Shown here piece after piece: positions 54,019 through 64,000 of a stretch of DNA of 64,000 nt (position 1 is the first letter of the stretch; each line of letters starts with the position of its first letter). The notes under the pieces were generated by a model. It was given only the letters and a program-made list of their open reading frames with translations. It did not search any database and was not told the origin of the DNA. The position numbers were made by a program, and so were the translations under genes. Source of the DNA: Plasmodium coatneyi (taxonomy: Eukaryota; Apicomplexa; Aconoidasida; Haemosporida; Plasmodiidae); the NCBI RefSeq assembly GCF_001680005.1, contig NC_033567.1, positions 2,666,001-2,730,000 of the forward strand, in the 5' to 3' direction.

Positions 54019-54977
54019 TTTGCGGGGAAGGAGAAAAACCAGGCTGTAATAATGTAACGTAGCTAGCCGAAAGCGCACAGATAGAGGTCGTCACTTAAGA
54101 AGAAACTGTTGTCTTTTAACAACGGTTGGCGTAACGACTAAAAGGACGAAACAAATTAAACACCACAACGCAGTGCAGAATATGGGTGGTCTCGATCGGA
54201 CGTTCTCACTGTTTGGGGATAATTCGACAAACTTCACAAAAGGACACGTGCATATGTTTAGGAGGGATCACCCAACTCGGCCAGAACATTTGACAAGGAG
54301 GCGCTCGACGTTTGCACATGCACAGGGGGAGGGGCAGACACCCACGCGTGCACTTCCCTCTGGGGCAAGACCCACGAGGCCCCATTCTAAACGTTGCAAC
54401 ACATGGTGTAGATACATAGCAAAATACGCATGTCCACTTACATATGGGTGATTAAAAAAAAAAAAAAAAGAAAGGGGAACTCCCAATTTTACCAGTGCAC
54501 ATGCACACTTTTGTGAATTGTCTAATTAGCACTTTCCCATTTGTGTATGAAGGCATACCGTTTATATTCCCCTTTATCGCACACTTAAACCGTTACCCGT
54601 CAGAAGTTCACTTAACTGTTTCTTCAGGGCAGTTGTACTCGTTCGCGTAGTCCAGATCGTTGTCCCTTCTTGTGGTGGAAAAAAAAAAAAAAAAAAAACG
54701 CGGAAAAGGCACCACGGCGGGGGCAAAAATGTACGAGTAGGAACAACCGATGGGGAACAGGCACATCACACACATCAGTCCATGTCCCTAACATGATGGA
54801 GGTTACCAAATAGAACGATTAACATTCGTTTTATTCAACTTTAAGAGGGGAAGAAAGGAGAGTTTTCCAACCGGGTGAGCAACACACACCAAAGTAGCTA
54901 GCCATTTTGGGAAAAAAAAAAAAAAAACATCCCTTTTTTGGCAATTTAAAAAAAAAAAAAAAAAAAGTTCACCCCAT
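54019..54977. other. Intergenic region upstream of CPW-WPC
   Basis: About 960 bp. TAGCTAGCC lies at 54060-54068, 42 bp upstream of the CPW-WPC ATG, and again near 54895. A-runs are at 54454-54469, 54680-54698, 54911-54927 and 54949-54966. No gene seen. Confidence 0.6.
54060..54068. promoter_or_regulatory. TAGCTAGCC motif near CPW-WPC start
   Basis: Two overlapping [T/C]AGC[T/C][A/C]-type hexamers, similar to the site reported for the ookinete factor AP2-O. The gene family is ookinete-associated, so the placement is suggestive. The same string also occurs near poly(A) tracts elsewhere in the window, which weakens the case. Confidence 0.25.
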
Positions 54978-55737
54978 TCACTCATACCCAAGTAATATCA
55001 TGAACAACATGAGGGACACAATTCCCCACTTCATGAGCGGGTATTCATTAACCCATATGGTTAGCATTCCAATATATGGCGCATATCCAACGGAGAGACC
55101 AAGCACATGTTCGTTTTCTAGCCAATACTGATCGAACTCATAGAGCCCTCTGTCGTCGATGTTGTTATTGTCCCCTTTTGATAACAAATGAAATTTGTTG
55201 TCCTTCGATATGTGAATGTTTAATATCCTATGCACAATAGGGATGTCTCTTCCATTTATTTGGTACACCACCACGTCGCCTGCATGGATGTTTGGCGGGT
55301 GGTACAGTGCCAAGGTGTCTCCTCTGAAGTAGCCTGGCTCCATACTGCCACTCAGGACAACCACAACAGGGGATTCGCAGCCTGCAGCATGCACGATCAG
55401 GAATAGGTAAAAAAAAAAAGGCGAATTACATATATTTTGTCCCTTTCACATGTATGGCAAGGTGAAGCCTCCCCACCCCCTACTGTGCAACGACGCAAGA
55501 AGGGGAGGAACGCCAATCAGCACAACCAGGTGGTGTCCCCATATTAGGAAAAACTGCAAGTGCACACACACGCGCAGTTTCCCTACCTGTAAGCACGACG
55601 AGCAGCTTCCAAATCATCAACGCATTCAACAGCAAACACACTACGTTTAGCACGTGGGATATTCCATCTCGGGGGGTTTTAAAGTTCTTCTTAAGTTCTA
55701 GCAAAATGGAGTTGTACTGCTCCTTTATGTATTCCAT
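54978..55737 (-). CDS. SEC11: Signal peptidase complex catalytic subunit (Sec11/SPC21)
   Basis: Two exons: 55587-55737 and 54978-55381; the join gives 184 residues. This is the ER enzyme that removes signal peptides. Exon 1 has an amphipathic start and one membrane anchor (VLNVVCLLLNALMIWKLLVV). Exon 2 begins with the catalytic box VVVVLSGSMEPGYFRGD (Ser63, the residue before Met, is the expected nucleophile). HAGDVVVYQINGRDIPIVHR follows, with His101 replacing the bacterial Lys, then LLSKGDNNNIDDRGLY with the conserved Asp residues. A C-terminal hydrophobic stretch (WGIVSLMLFMILLGYE) closes it. Splicing is ACAG/GTAGGG to CTGCAG/GC in phase 1. The length matches the known Plasmodium SP21. Upstream lies a 1.4-kb spacer. 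Confidence 0.94.
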
Positions 55738-56325
55738 CGCGCGGGCGAGCGGATTATCGGTTGGACGGGTGATCAGATTGACGGTTAGACGGGGGACCCC
55801 CCTTCAAGCTCGCCCGTGCCTACGCGTACGCGCACCAAGTTGGAGGATGGTAAGTTTCTGCATGTGGGTTGGTCCCCTCTGCGTGTCCTCCAGGAAAACA
55901 CTTCCAAATGATTACCGGTTTTGTCAGCTAACACGCACGCGAAATTTGAAGTGACAGGCGCCTTGCGAGATCGGGCAACTGAGCCTGGCAGTTTTTTGTA
56001 TGCCGTATCGTTTTAGCTTTTCCCTTCGCGCGGTGGGGACGTGCAAAGAGGGCGGCATGATATATTTTTTCACTTCACCTCATTTTACATTGCTTTTTTT
56101 CTTCTTCCCTTTTGCTATTTTTTTTTTTCTCTGTTTTTTTTCCTGTTTTTTTTTTTTTTTTTTTTTTTTCCCGTTTGCTTTTGCGTTGTGTGTCGCGTGA
56201 TCAAGAGCAATCCGTTGGAGCCGACGTCATCAGCCTGCCCACCGAATGTAGCCACACTGGCATTGCCACGAACGTGAGCACCGCACGAAAGAGAAGCATT
56301 TCAGTGATTCTTCTTTCCTGCGGTG

Positions 56326-56540
56326 ATGGTTTCCCCATTTGGTGAAGCAAAAATGATCGTCTTTTCCGCTGTGCAGACTGACCGAACTGTGTCAACTGCC
56401 CGTGTGTTGGTGACCCCCCCGGGTCGATTACACAAAATTGGGAAAAGAACAAAGTCGGAGGAAAGTGCCACAAAACAATCTTTTAAAGCGTTGCTCCTTT
56501 TGTTCAAAGGGAAGCAGCTAGCCATTTCAGTTATGGAGGA

Positions 56541-56572
<32 letters not shown>

Positions 56573-56694
56573 AGCCAAAAAAAAAACAGCCAAAAAAAAA
56601 ACAGCCAAAAAAAAAACAGCCAAAAAAAAAACCAAATAAGCCAAATAACATCCCTTCGTCGGAAACTGCGGCCAACTTACAACACGTTGTGTGA
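56326..56694 (+). CDS. Doubtful small Lys-rich ORF
   Basis: A 122-codon frame from the ATG at 56326. The first 70 residues look protein-like (MVSPFGEAKMIVFSAVQTDR, then TKQSFKALLLLFKGKQLAIS). A run of Lys and four QPKKK units follow, encoded by a 15-bp repeat whose length keeps the frame. A second frame (about 56649-56894) overlaps its end and also reads as a basic tail (ERWTKTRGDTWLNQSAEKKK), but I found no GT-AG pair that joins them. The reverse strand is also open here, which argues for caution. I do not recognise a family. Confidence 0.3.
56572..56631 (+). repeat. 15-bp tandem repeat, 4 copies
   Basis: Four copies of CAGCC followed by ten A, directly after an A-run of about 30. Read forward in frame it gives QPKKK units. 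Confidence 0.9.
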
Positions 56695-57117
56695 CTCACA
56701 CGTTGGGACAAACTTCTTGTCCATTTGGAAATGCATCTCCGGATGATGAGAGATGGACCAAAACACGAGGGGACACATGGTTAAACCAAAGTGCGGAAAA
56801 AAAAAAAATAATAAATAAACGAATGGAACAAAGTAAAAAAAGGGTATCTCCTAATGCATCTTCAAAAAGGAAAGCTACACATGTGATTAAATAAATCGCG
56901 GGAGGAGGATTTTCCGGACAAGTTCGGAGGATATACCCTCTACCCCTTCACGCTTCCTCCTTCATCGAAGTGTAACACGCAGGGAAGGGGGCGGGAGGCA
57001 CACGGGCTATCCCCATATGGAAGTATCAACTTAACTTAATCGGCCTAACTGTTACGGAGACCGAAGGGAGTCCAAATGGAGAGGGGGCTACGTAACTCCC
57101 CCCAACAATATTCCAAA

Positions 57118-57147
57118 CACGTCTAAGCACGTCTAAACACGTCTGAC
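57118..57147. repeat. 10-bp tandem repeat, 3 copies
   Basis: Three copies of a CACGTCTAAG-like unit just downstream of the Leo1-like stop codon (on the reverse strand). Confidence 0.85.
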
Positions 57148-57151
57148 CGCT

Positions 57152-58354
57152 TCACCCGTGCAGCGAATAATATATGTCAACCATGCCAGGCGGTGCATTC
57201 CCCTGAGGGTTACCCTGTTCCTCCCGAGTGATGGACTTGAGGAAAATTTTTTTTTCCAGAATGCAGTGAATAGGCATGACACTCATATCGGATAGTTCGA
57301 TTAAATAATTGGTCTCCTTGTCGGACTCCAAAAGGTATGGCTTCTCATTAATAAAAAAAATAAGTTTGCCATCCTCATATTCTACAATGAATGAATTCGT
57401 TTCTAGGAACTCCATGTTGCGGCACAAAATGGTTGTCTTGTCATTTGGGTCGTCCGATGGAAGGCTCATAAGGTCATCACAGTTGTGAGTCACCTGGTAG
57501 GTTTGGTAAAGCTCATCGACAGTGGAAAAGTCGGACAGGTCGTCATCCGTCAAATGGGGCAAGTCGTTTCCGTCTGAGTGAACTTCTTGCGCTTCATCAT
57601 GTCTGTGTGAATCATCGCTCCGTGAAAATTGTTGTTCCTGCTTCACCGTATGTGAATCCTTTTTCCCTTTTTCCCTGTTATATGCGTCTACATCAAATTG
57701 CCAGGAGATGATCGCTTTTTGGTTTTTTGCCATGTGGGGATGGCGCCCTTCCCCCTCAATATCAATCACGTTGTGCGTGTTCGGAAAGTGCGTTACGTCT
57801 TCCAATCGTTCAGTTCTTTCCGTTTCATTGGGGTGTACCCCTTCACCGCGTGTCCGCCCAGAGACCTTCCCTATATCGGGACACACGCCTATAAACTTGG
57901 GTAGCTTAACAGAGTAGTATTCATCGTCTGGGTTCATCCTTCTTTTCCTCTTCAGGTCTACGAACATAACTGCTTCGTCCTCATTAATATTCACGTCGTG
58001 TAGTTTGGGTTGGCCTTTCATTTCTTCACTGGTGGTGCCTGGGAGGTCCTCTTCCTTGTCTCTCTCCCTCTTGGACTCCATCGACTGCCCGTCCTCGAAG
58101 GAGGTTTTCATACTCTGTTCAGAGGCATCCTCCTACATGGGGGGGAGAAAGGCAGACATGTGAAGGTGGTGGGAAAAATCTGACGAAGAACATCTCAGCG
58201 GGGGATGAATTCATCCTTGCCCCTTTTGTGTTCCTCTCATGTAGGAAGAAGAAGAAGTTCGTGCTCCTTCGCATAAGCATTTTTTTTTGTTCCCGCTTTT
58301 TCGTCGTACCATCATGCTCATCATCGTGACGAGATCATCTCTCTCCTCCTCCAT
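57152..58354 (-). CDS. Leo1-like protein (PAF1 complex)
   Basis: Proposed exons 58310-58354 and 57152-58132, giving 341 residues. The first exon reads MEEERDDLVTMMSMM; the second continues in phase with EDASEQSMKTSFEDG. If the first exon is wrong, the gene starts at the ATG at 58111 (319 residues). The N-terminal third is acidic. The Leo1 domain appears split: YYSVKLPKFIGVCPD matches the family's Y-F-V-K-L-P-x-F-L motif, AIISWQF the following strand, and SFIVEYEDGKLIFFINEKPY plus the strands after it match the WSDGS beta region. A charged insert (about 155-215) separates them. Leo1 is part of the PAF1 complex, which travels with RNA polymerase II. The family call is moderate because similarity is short. 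Confidence 0.65.
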
Positions 58355-59027
58355 TTTGCTTCTGCATCTCTTCGCCTAGTGGCTATACATGTGGATAGGT
58401 TCGATCGCCTACGTGGGGCCCCCTTCTTGGACGGCATTCCCTGGGCGAGAAAGGGGAAGGGCGCTCTCCGCTGTAGGAAATGAGCAACGTTGCTTCAGTG
58501 TTGCTGAGGTGCGGTCAACGTTGGTCGGTCAGGTGTGGTAAACGCTGGTCACTTTTCCGGTCGCTAGTTGTGCCCTTTTCCTACTCCGTTGCAGGATCTA
58601 AGAGCTACCTTGACAAAGCTGCGGAAGCATCTCCCCCGTGAAGAGGTCACATTGTATTCATCAACGGGGTTAAAAAAAAAAATTAAACTACTTGAATTTT
58701 TTTTTTCTTCCATTTGGGGAGTTTTCCATTGTGCAAATTGGAGAAAAAAAAAAAAAAGTGCAATCCGCGCATAAGCAGGTGCTTGTATGTACATACATTG
58801 GTACGTATTTTCGCACTTCCATAGTCGATACGTGTAATATGCTTCATGCTGCCTGCCCTATTATGCTTGGCACCAACATGGGAAAGTAAGGCTAGCCCTC
58901 GGGCCGGCGGTGCATGCATGCATGTCCGGCACCCCCCAAGCACATTTTTCGAAAGAGCGACGCAGCGACCCTGCCTAGGGCGACCAAGTGAAGGGAACTT
59001 GTTCGCTCGTTACACTAAACAGTAGGA

Positions 59028-59058
<31 letters not shown>

Positions 59059-59454
59059 TAAAAGTGAAAGTAAATGTGAATGTGAAAGTAAAAGCAACGG
59101 AGCAAACCGAAGGGGAACATACCAAGAGGGACACCCCCCTAGGAGGAGAAAACCGCAAAGGGGAGAGAACCCCACCCAAAAGACCGAGTTCACCCGCAGC
59201 TGCACTATTCGCTAGCCAACTGGAACGCACTTATGGCGATCTTAACATTCCCTTCGCGTCTCTCCCATCATACAACGAAATGAAAGAATTTGTGAAAAAA
59301 TAAAGTTGGGGTTTCCACCCCCGTCCCCCCCTTGCACTGTACTTCTGTTGCTCCCTTTTTTTTCTTTTACGCATAAGTGTGTTGTGTGTTATGCGAACTG
59401 ATAGGAGTTTTTTTTTTTTCATTTTTTCCTTCCTTTTAAAAACTAAACGCCACA
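58355..59454. other. Divergent intergenic region, Leo1-like / helicase
   Basis: About 1.1 kb of shared upstream DNA. It has an A-run at 59025-59051, GCATGCATGCATG at about 58910-58922 (TGCATGCA is a known ApiAP2 site type), and two protein-like open stretches (58594-58700 and 59064-59303) that I could not join into a gene. Confidence 0.5.
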
Positions 59455-62400
59455 ATGTTCATACCCGACAAGGACAGAAAGTGGAAACAGGCAAACACGT
59501 TCATCTGCCATAGAAGGTTAGATCGGCTAGAATACCGAACGGGGGAAATCACTCCGATCAGTCCATTCCCAGGCGCATAATGCTACCCTAAATTGTGGTT
59601 TATTATTTTGTTTTTTTTTGGTGGCAAATCTTGGACATGTGATTGAACCAAGTGCATCCGTGTCCTTTTTGTGTTTGCCCCCATTTTGTCTACCTCGCAT
59701 AAACCAAAGGGCTACGCCTCTCATCCGTTGTTAGCCCTTTACGTGATGATCCCTATTTAACTGCCTCCACCTTCGAACAGATTAGCAATTTACAAGAAAA
59801 AAATTTATCGGAACAGGCCGCAGTTGATTTACGTGTCGTTGTCTGGCGATATTTACACCCACGTTAGTTAAGCGAAAGCAAACGCAAACAACACACACGT
59901 AGATACACACACGTGAGCGCTTACATTTTCCCCTACGTTCTACCTTTGCTCATCCCAGCGCGTATATGATTTTCCCTTTTGCCTAGGAGGACTACAGAGA
60001 GGCCGTGCAGGTGGACAACGACATCCGGAGAGAGCTAAGCATATCAAGTAATAAGTGGGGAAAATTGGGACGAAGCGGCGGGGGAAAAAACCTTTCCAAA
60101 TTGAGTTTCCCACGTGATGTACGATACTTCGATGAGCGTTATTTTGCCGCCCCACGCGTTTCATCTTTACACCATTTTTTCGCTGCTTTACCTATTTGCC
60201 GCTTTCCCCCCGGCAGACACGGGAAAAAGGTCGAGCATACACGATGTGAATCTCCTGTACAGTAGAGTCAATAATCTGATGAACTTCTGCGAGGACAAAC
60301 ATTTGGATGAAAAGATGTTCGAGTATTACTGTATCCCCCGATCCATTATAAGGTGAGCATAGAGAGAAGCATTTCCCTGAGTTTCTTCTCCAGTACTTGC
60401 ATCCAGTGTAATGGCCAACTTTGTTGTTCCCCACACACTGCAGAGAGTACAACAGCCTAGGCATCTACGAGCTATACAAGGAGCAGGCGGACTGCCTAAG
60501 GAACGTCCTTCAGAACGAGGAAGTTGAAAGGAATGTGAGAAGTAAGGTAGAAGACATGACACCGGAGGAAAGAACCTTTGAGAATGGACATTCCCAAAAG
60601 ATAGACTCCTTTTCTAACGAGGAGTTCTTCACCTCCCTGGAGGAAATTAATCAAAATGATGAAGAAAAAGGAGGGAGAGAAATATCCCCACAGAGGGGGC
60701 CAACCAGCGTACACCTCCGTGACGACAAATGGGACATACCACACCTGAACAATGACTCAAGGAACAATTTTTTTTACAAAAATTTTCTCTTCAACATCCC
60801 AACAGGGATGGGAAAGACCATAATATACGACATTTTAATCATTCGACAGGTCCTCTACAAAGGGTACAGAGCTATATTATGCCTCCCCACCATGTCCCTC
60901 ATTAATGAAAAATATGATTACTACGAGAAGCTGCTCGGAGAAAAGACCGTGTGGCTAAATATAAAAAAATTTAACAGCTCCAATGCTAGTGGGTACTCAT
61001 ACCAGCTGTGCACCGACATTGCCATCTGCACGTATGAACAGGCCAACATCATACTCAACATTATTATAAAAAATAACTTAAAGTATAATTATATTTTCAT
61101 CATTGACGAAATTCACTACTTGAATGATGACCAGAGGGGCATATTCATCGAGTCTTTGCTCACGAAGGTTAAGTACATCCAGCGGAACTACGACAGTGAC
61201 TTTAAAATTCGGGTCTACGGCTTTTCCGCAACGCTGTCGAATGTGAACCAGGTGTGTTTCGTCTTATGGGGAGGAATTACCTTGTCGTTCAGGCGGTTTT
61301 GTGGTGCAATTTGGCTATTTAGAGGAAATTGCCTGAACGGCAAGGCGATTTTGTTGCACAACTTGATCATTTTGGCTGTTTTTTTTTTTTTTTTTTTTTT
61401 TCCCCTTCTTCTTTCCTGTATGTTCATTCCCGTTTGTTCATTCCCGTTTGTTCATTCCCGTTTGTTCATTCCCGTTTGTTCATTCCCGTTTGTTCATTCC
61501 CGTTTGTTCATTCCCGTTTGTTCATTCCCGTTTGTTCATTCCCGTTTGTTCATTCCCGTTTGTTCATTCCCGTTTGTTCATTCCTTCTTTGCATTGCCCT
61601 TTGTTCATTCCTTTTTTTACCTCACATGGCGCACCCCCCTCCAGATCGGCGAATGGCTGGACGCCAAGGTGCACGTGAGCAAGGAGAAGCTGCAGAATAT
61701 AAAGCACCTGTACAAGATAAATAACGCGATATACAAAGACATACACGGGAAGCAGCTGGAGAGGAGTCTGGAAGTGCCGTTCTACCTGGACCCGGACCAT
61801 CTGGTGTACCTACTCAGCGAGGAACTCATTCTGCAGAGAAACGTTCTGATCTTTTGTCCAACGAAGAAGAAATGCGAAAAGGTGGCGTATTTTATAAGCA
61901 ACGTTATGCCGTACTATTTGAAAAACAGGAATTACCAGGTAAAGAGGGAGGTGGTCGAAAGGAGGGTGAAGCTTGTGAACGAACTGAAGGAGCGCAGTGT
62001 AATTATTCCGGTCCTGGATAAGTTAATTCTTAGTGGGATTTTCTATCACCACGCGGATCTGCAGAGTAACGAGAGAGGAATAGTGGAAGGTGCATTTAGG
62101 AGTAACACCCTTTTCTGTCTGTGTTGCACGACGACCCTGTCCGTGGGGGTGAGTTTCAACGTGCACACAATAATAATCCGTAACATACGGTTGGGCAACA
62201 ATTTCCTAACAAGGGACCAGATCATGCAGATATCTGGACGTTGCGGCCGCATGAAGAAGGTTCGCACGGGGGAAAATTCCTCTGATGGATCAGGCGGTCC
62301 GATTAGCACAGTAAGCAGTGTAGTGGGTGAGGCACTCAGTGGTAGAAAAGTTTCCACTGAGGCCGCTACGTACACCCCGGTGAAGGACTACGACGAGGAC

Positions 62401-63839
62401 TGTGACGGGAAGGTCTTGGTCTTCCTCGAGCGGTGCGATAAAAAGTATATGGAAAAAATTCTGAAGGATGATGTAGACTTGTTCAGACTGAAGACAAAGC
62501 TGAACAATTTTCAATTTTGTAAATTCATCGTGGAGCTCATCCAACTGAATCTGATCAAAACGAAGAAGAACGTGGAAGACTTCCTCCTTCTGTACACACT
62601 CAAATTTTTTAAATTGGACGAAAGGGGGGAAAAGAAAAGCAGCACGGATTGCATCACCCCCGTGAATTATAGAGACCTAATGATGCAGGAGATAAAGCAG
62701 ACCTTCCAGTATCTCTTCGAGAATAAGCTGATCCTCATCCCGTATGACAAGGAACAGTCTTACTACTACTACCTGTTCGCCAAAATTTACAACGTCAACC
62801 TTTACCAAATGGAACACATTTTCAACTTCCACTTTTTATGCCAGTACATTAACGTGGACACTCTACTTAAATGTAACTTACCACAGAAAGTGGATTTATT
62901 TAAAAAATTGCACAGGAACTACAAACAGAAGGAGTACAAAGATGAGGGTAAGCAAAAACCTTTTTTCTCCCTCCCCTTTTTAACCATTCTTCTCATTTTC
63001 AAGGATACAAAGGTGAATACAAATATCTTCCAAAATTTGTCTGTACAATTTGTGAAGTATTTATTTCTCGTTAATATTAATAGCAAGCAATTTGATTTTT
63101 TCGTTTATGACATTTTGCGGGACGACGATGTGATTGGCTGCACGGAGGTTTCTTCGTATGTGCATCCTATTCTGAACGCGCTGGACTTTATTTTCAGCTT
63201 CTCCTTCATGCAGTACGTGTACTTCAAAGGTGGGTCGGTTATCAGTACATAGTGCGTCAATATGTGCACACGCTGTTAACACGCTATAGTGTGCATATGG
63301 TTGTGTGCCGTGTTTTTTCCCCTTTCCCTTCGAAGGCTTCCCCACGGACGTCCTGCTGATGATTTTCGTCTTCTGCATCCATTCGGATATTTCGCTCAAA
63401 ATCGACTTTGACGTCTACGAGCAGATACTAACCTCTAGGAGTGGCCCCGACGGGGGGGACGTGCGCAGGATTTTTCACTACTTCGATCTGAGCATGGATA
63501 AGCTGAAGCGCTTCAAGGATTGCAATAGCGAAGACCTTTGCGCCCAGTGTGCTCAGTGCGCCAAGAAGATGCTGCAGGGAGAGTAAGTGCGTGGCGGTTT
63601 TACACGAACGGGTGTGCAGATGCGTTCCCCCGTTAGTACATACAAACTTCATACGTAATACATAGCTTGTTCGCACTTCCCCCGTTTATGCCATTCCCTT
63701 GCGTGCACCCCCCCCTCCCAGAATCAACATCGATGAGATCTACGAAAACTTCGAATGGGTCAAAATCAAGCGCTTTTACTTTTCCCTCATCGTGTACGAC
63801 CTGTTCACGGAGGACATCCATACCGTGGGGCGCAAGTAA
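59455..63839 (+). CDS. HELQ/POLQ-type SF2 DNA helicase
   Basis: Eight exons: 59455-59516, 59781-59862, 59987-60047, 60217-60352, 60444-61251, 61645-63229, 63336-63582 and 63722-63839. All phases join to 3099 bp, 1032 residues. Motif I is IPTGMGKT, motif II IDEIHYLND (DEIH), motif III GFSATLSNV. The second RecA part has MPYYL, DPDHLVYLLSEELILQRNVL and FCPTKKKCEKVA, then FYHHADLQSNERGIVEGAF, TTTLSVGVSF and motif VI QISGRCGR. These match human HELQ and the helicase half of DNA polymerase theta closely. Both act in DNA double-strand break or crosslink repair. No family A polymerase domain follows; the frame stops at 63839. Introns 1 and 2 use weaker GTTAGA and GTTAGT donors. Exon 6 contains an intron-like segment (62948-63003) that would break the frame if spliced. 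Confidence 0.85.
61423..61576 (+). repeat. 14-bp tandem repeat, 11 copies, intronic
   Basis: Eleven copies of TTCATTCCCGTTTG inside the 393-bp fifth intron (61252-61644) of the helicase gene, after a T-run of about 23. A degenerate twelfth copy follows. All frames avoid stops within the array. Confidence 0.95.
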
Positions 63840-64000
63840 ACCAAGGGAAAAAAAAAAAAAAAAAAAAAAAAAGACAACCTAATAAGCGCCCATTTTGGCA
63901 CACTTGGACCAGACTGCAGCATAAGCTGGCCGATAGGGCAGCGCAGGTTGCACTTCCCCCGTTTTGTTGACTTTGCTGTCCATTTGTCACGTGTGCTACC
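63840..64000. other. Helicase 3' flank to window end
   Basis: An A-run at 63848-63871 then unique sequence; no gene seen. Confidence 0.5.

Larger units (their letters stand above)
55738..57151. other. Intergenic region between Sec11 and Leo1-like genes
   Basis: About 1.4 kb: T-runs near 56140-56169, an A-run of about 30 at 56542-56571, the 15-bp repeat and a doubtful + strand frame listed separately, and three copies of a 10-bp CACGTCTAA unit at 57118-57147. Confidence 0.6.

Overview
This is nuclear DNA of a malaria parasite (Apicomplexa, genus Plasmodium), most likely of the vivax/simian clade. The evidence is moderate base composition with very long A or T runs confined to intergenic and intronic DNA, short spliced genes with GT-AG introns, signal-plus-transit leaders typical of apicoplast proteins, and a CPW-WPC family gene. 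From memory, the block E1 / Cpn20 / IleRS / eIF6 / DEAD helicase / Apn1 is syntenic with part of P. falciparum chromosome 13. The species cannot be fixed from this window.

Layout. 1-12 kb: a cut-off AMMECR1 gene (-), an emp24/p24 cargo receptor (+) preceded by a 17-bp tandem repeat, an apicoplast-type ubiquitin E1 (-), and a DA1-like zinc peptidase (+). 12-30 kb: six-exon apicoplast Cpn20 (-), isoleucyl-tRNA synthetase (+), eIF6 (-), a Dbp8/DDX49-like helicase (+), endonuclease IV (+), an Sfm1-like SPOUT methyltransferase (-), a Trf4-type nucleotidyltransferase (+) and TRAPPC2/sedlin (-). 30-42 kb: a three-exon coiled-coil plus C2-like gene of unknown function (-), a DUF819 membrane protein (-), five-exon syntaxin 5 (+) and two-exon ribosomal protein uL14/L23 (-). 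44-64 kb: glutaminyl-tRNA synthetase (+), four-exon 3-hydroxyacyl-CoA dehydratase (+), a low-complexity unknown (-), a CPW-WPC protein (-), Sec11-type signal peptidase (-), a Leo1-like protein (-) and an eight-exon HELQ/POLQ-type helicase (+).

Most genes are single-copy housekeeping genes. They fall into translation and ribosome biogenesis (IleRS, GlnRS, eIF6, uL14, Sfm1-like, Dbp8-like), the secretory pathway (p24, syntaxin 5, TRAPPC2, Sec11, ER dehydratase), organelle maintenance (apicoplast E1, Cpn20, endonuclease IV) and nuclear RNA/DNA work (Trf4, Leo1, HELQ). They are not operons; transcription is monocistronic with 0.1-2 kb spacers, and several divergent pairs share upstream regions.

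The most notable signals are: the DA1-like LIM-metallopeptidase beside a ubiquitin E1; a repeat-encoded upstream ORF that overlaps the p24 start codon; a 30-nt identity shared by the 3' ends of two unrelated introns; a stop-free, phase-neutral intron made largely of 14-bp repeats inside the helicase gene; and a dispersed near-palindromic motif beside poly(A/T) tracts. Exon boundaries were inferred by eye from frame, splice signals and family alignment, and start codons were moved to the first ATG where an open frame began at GTG or TTG.
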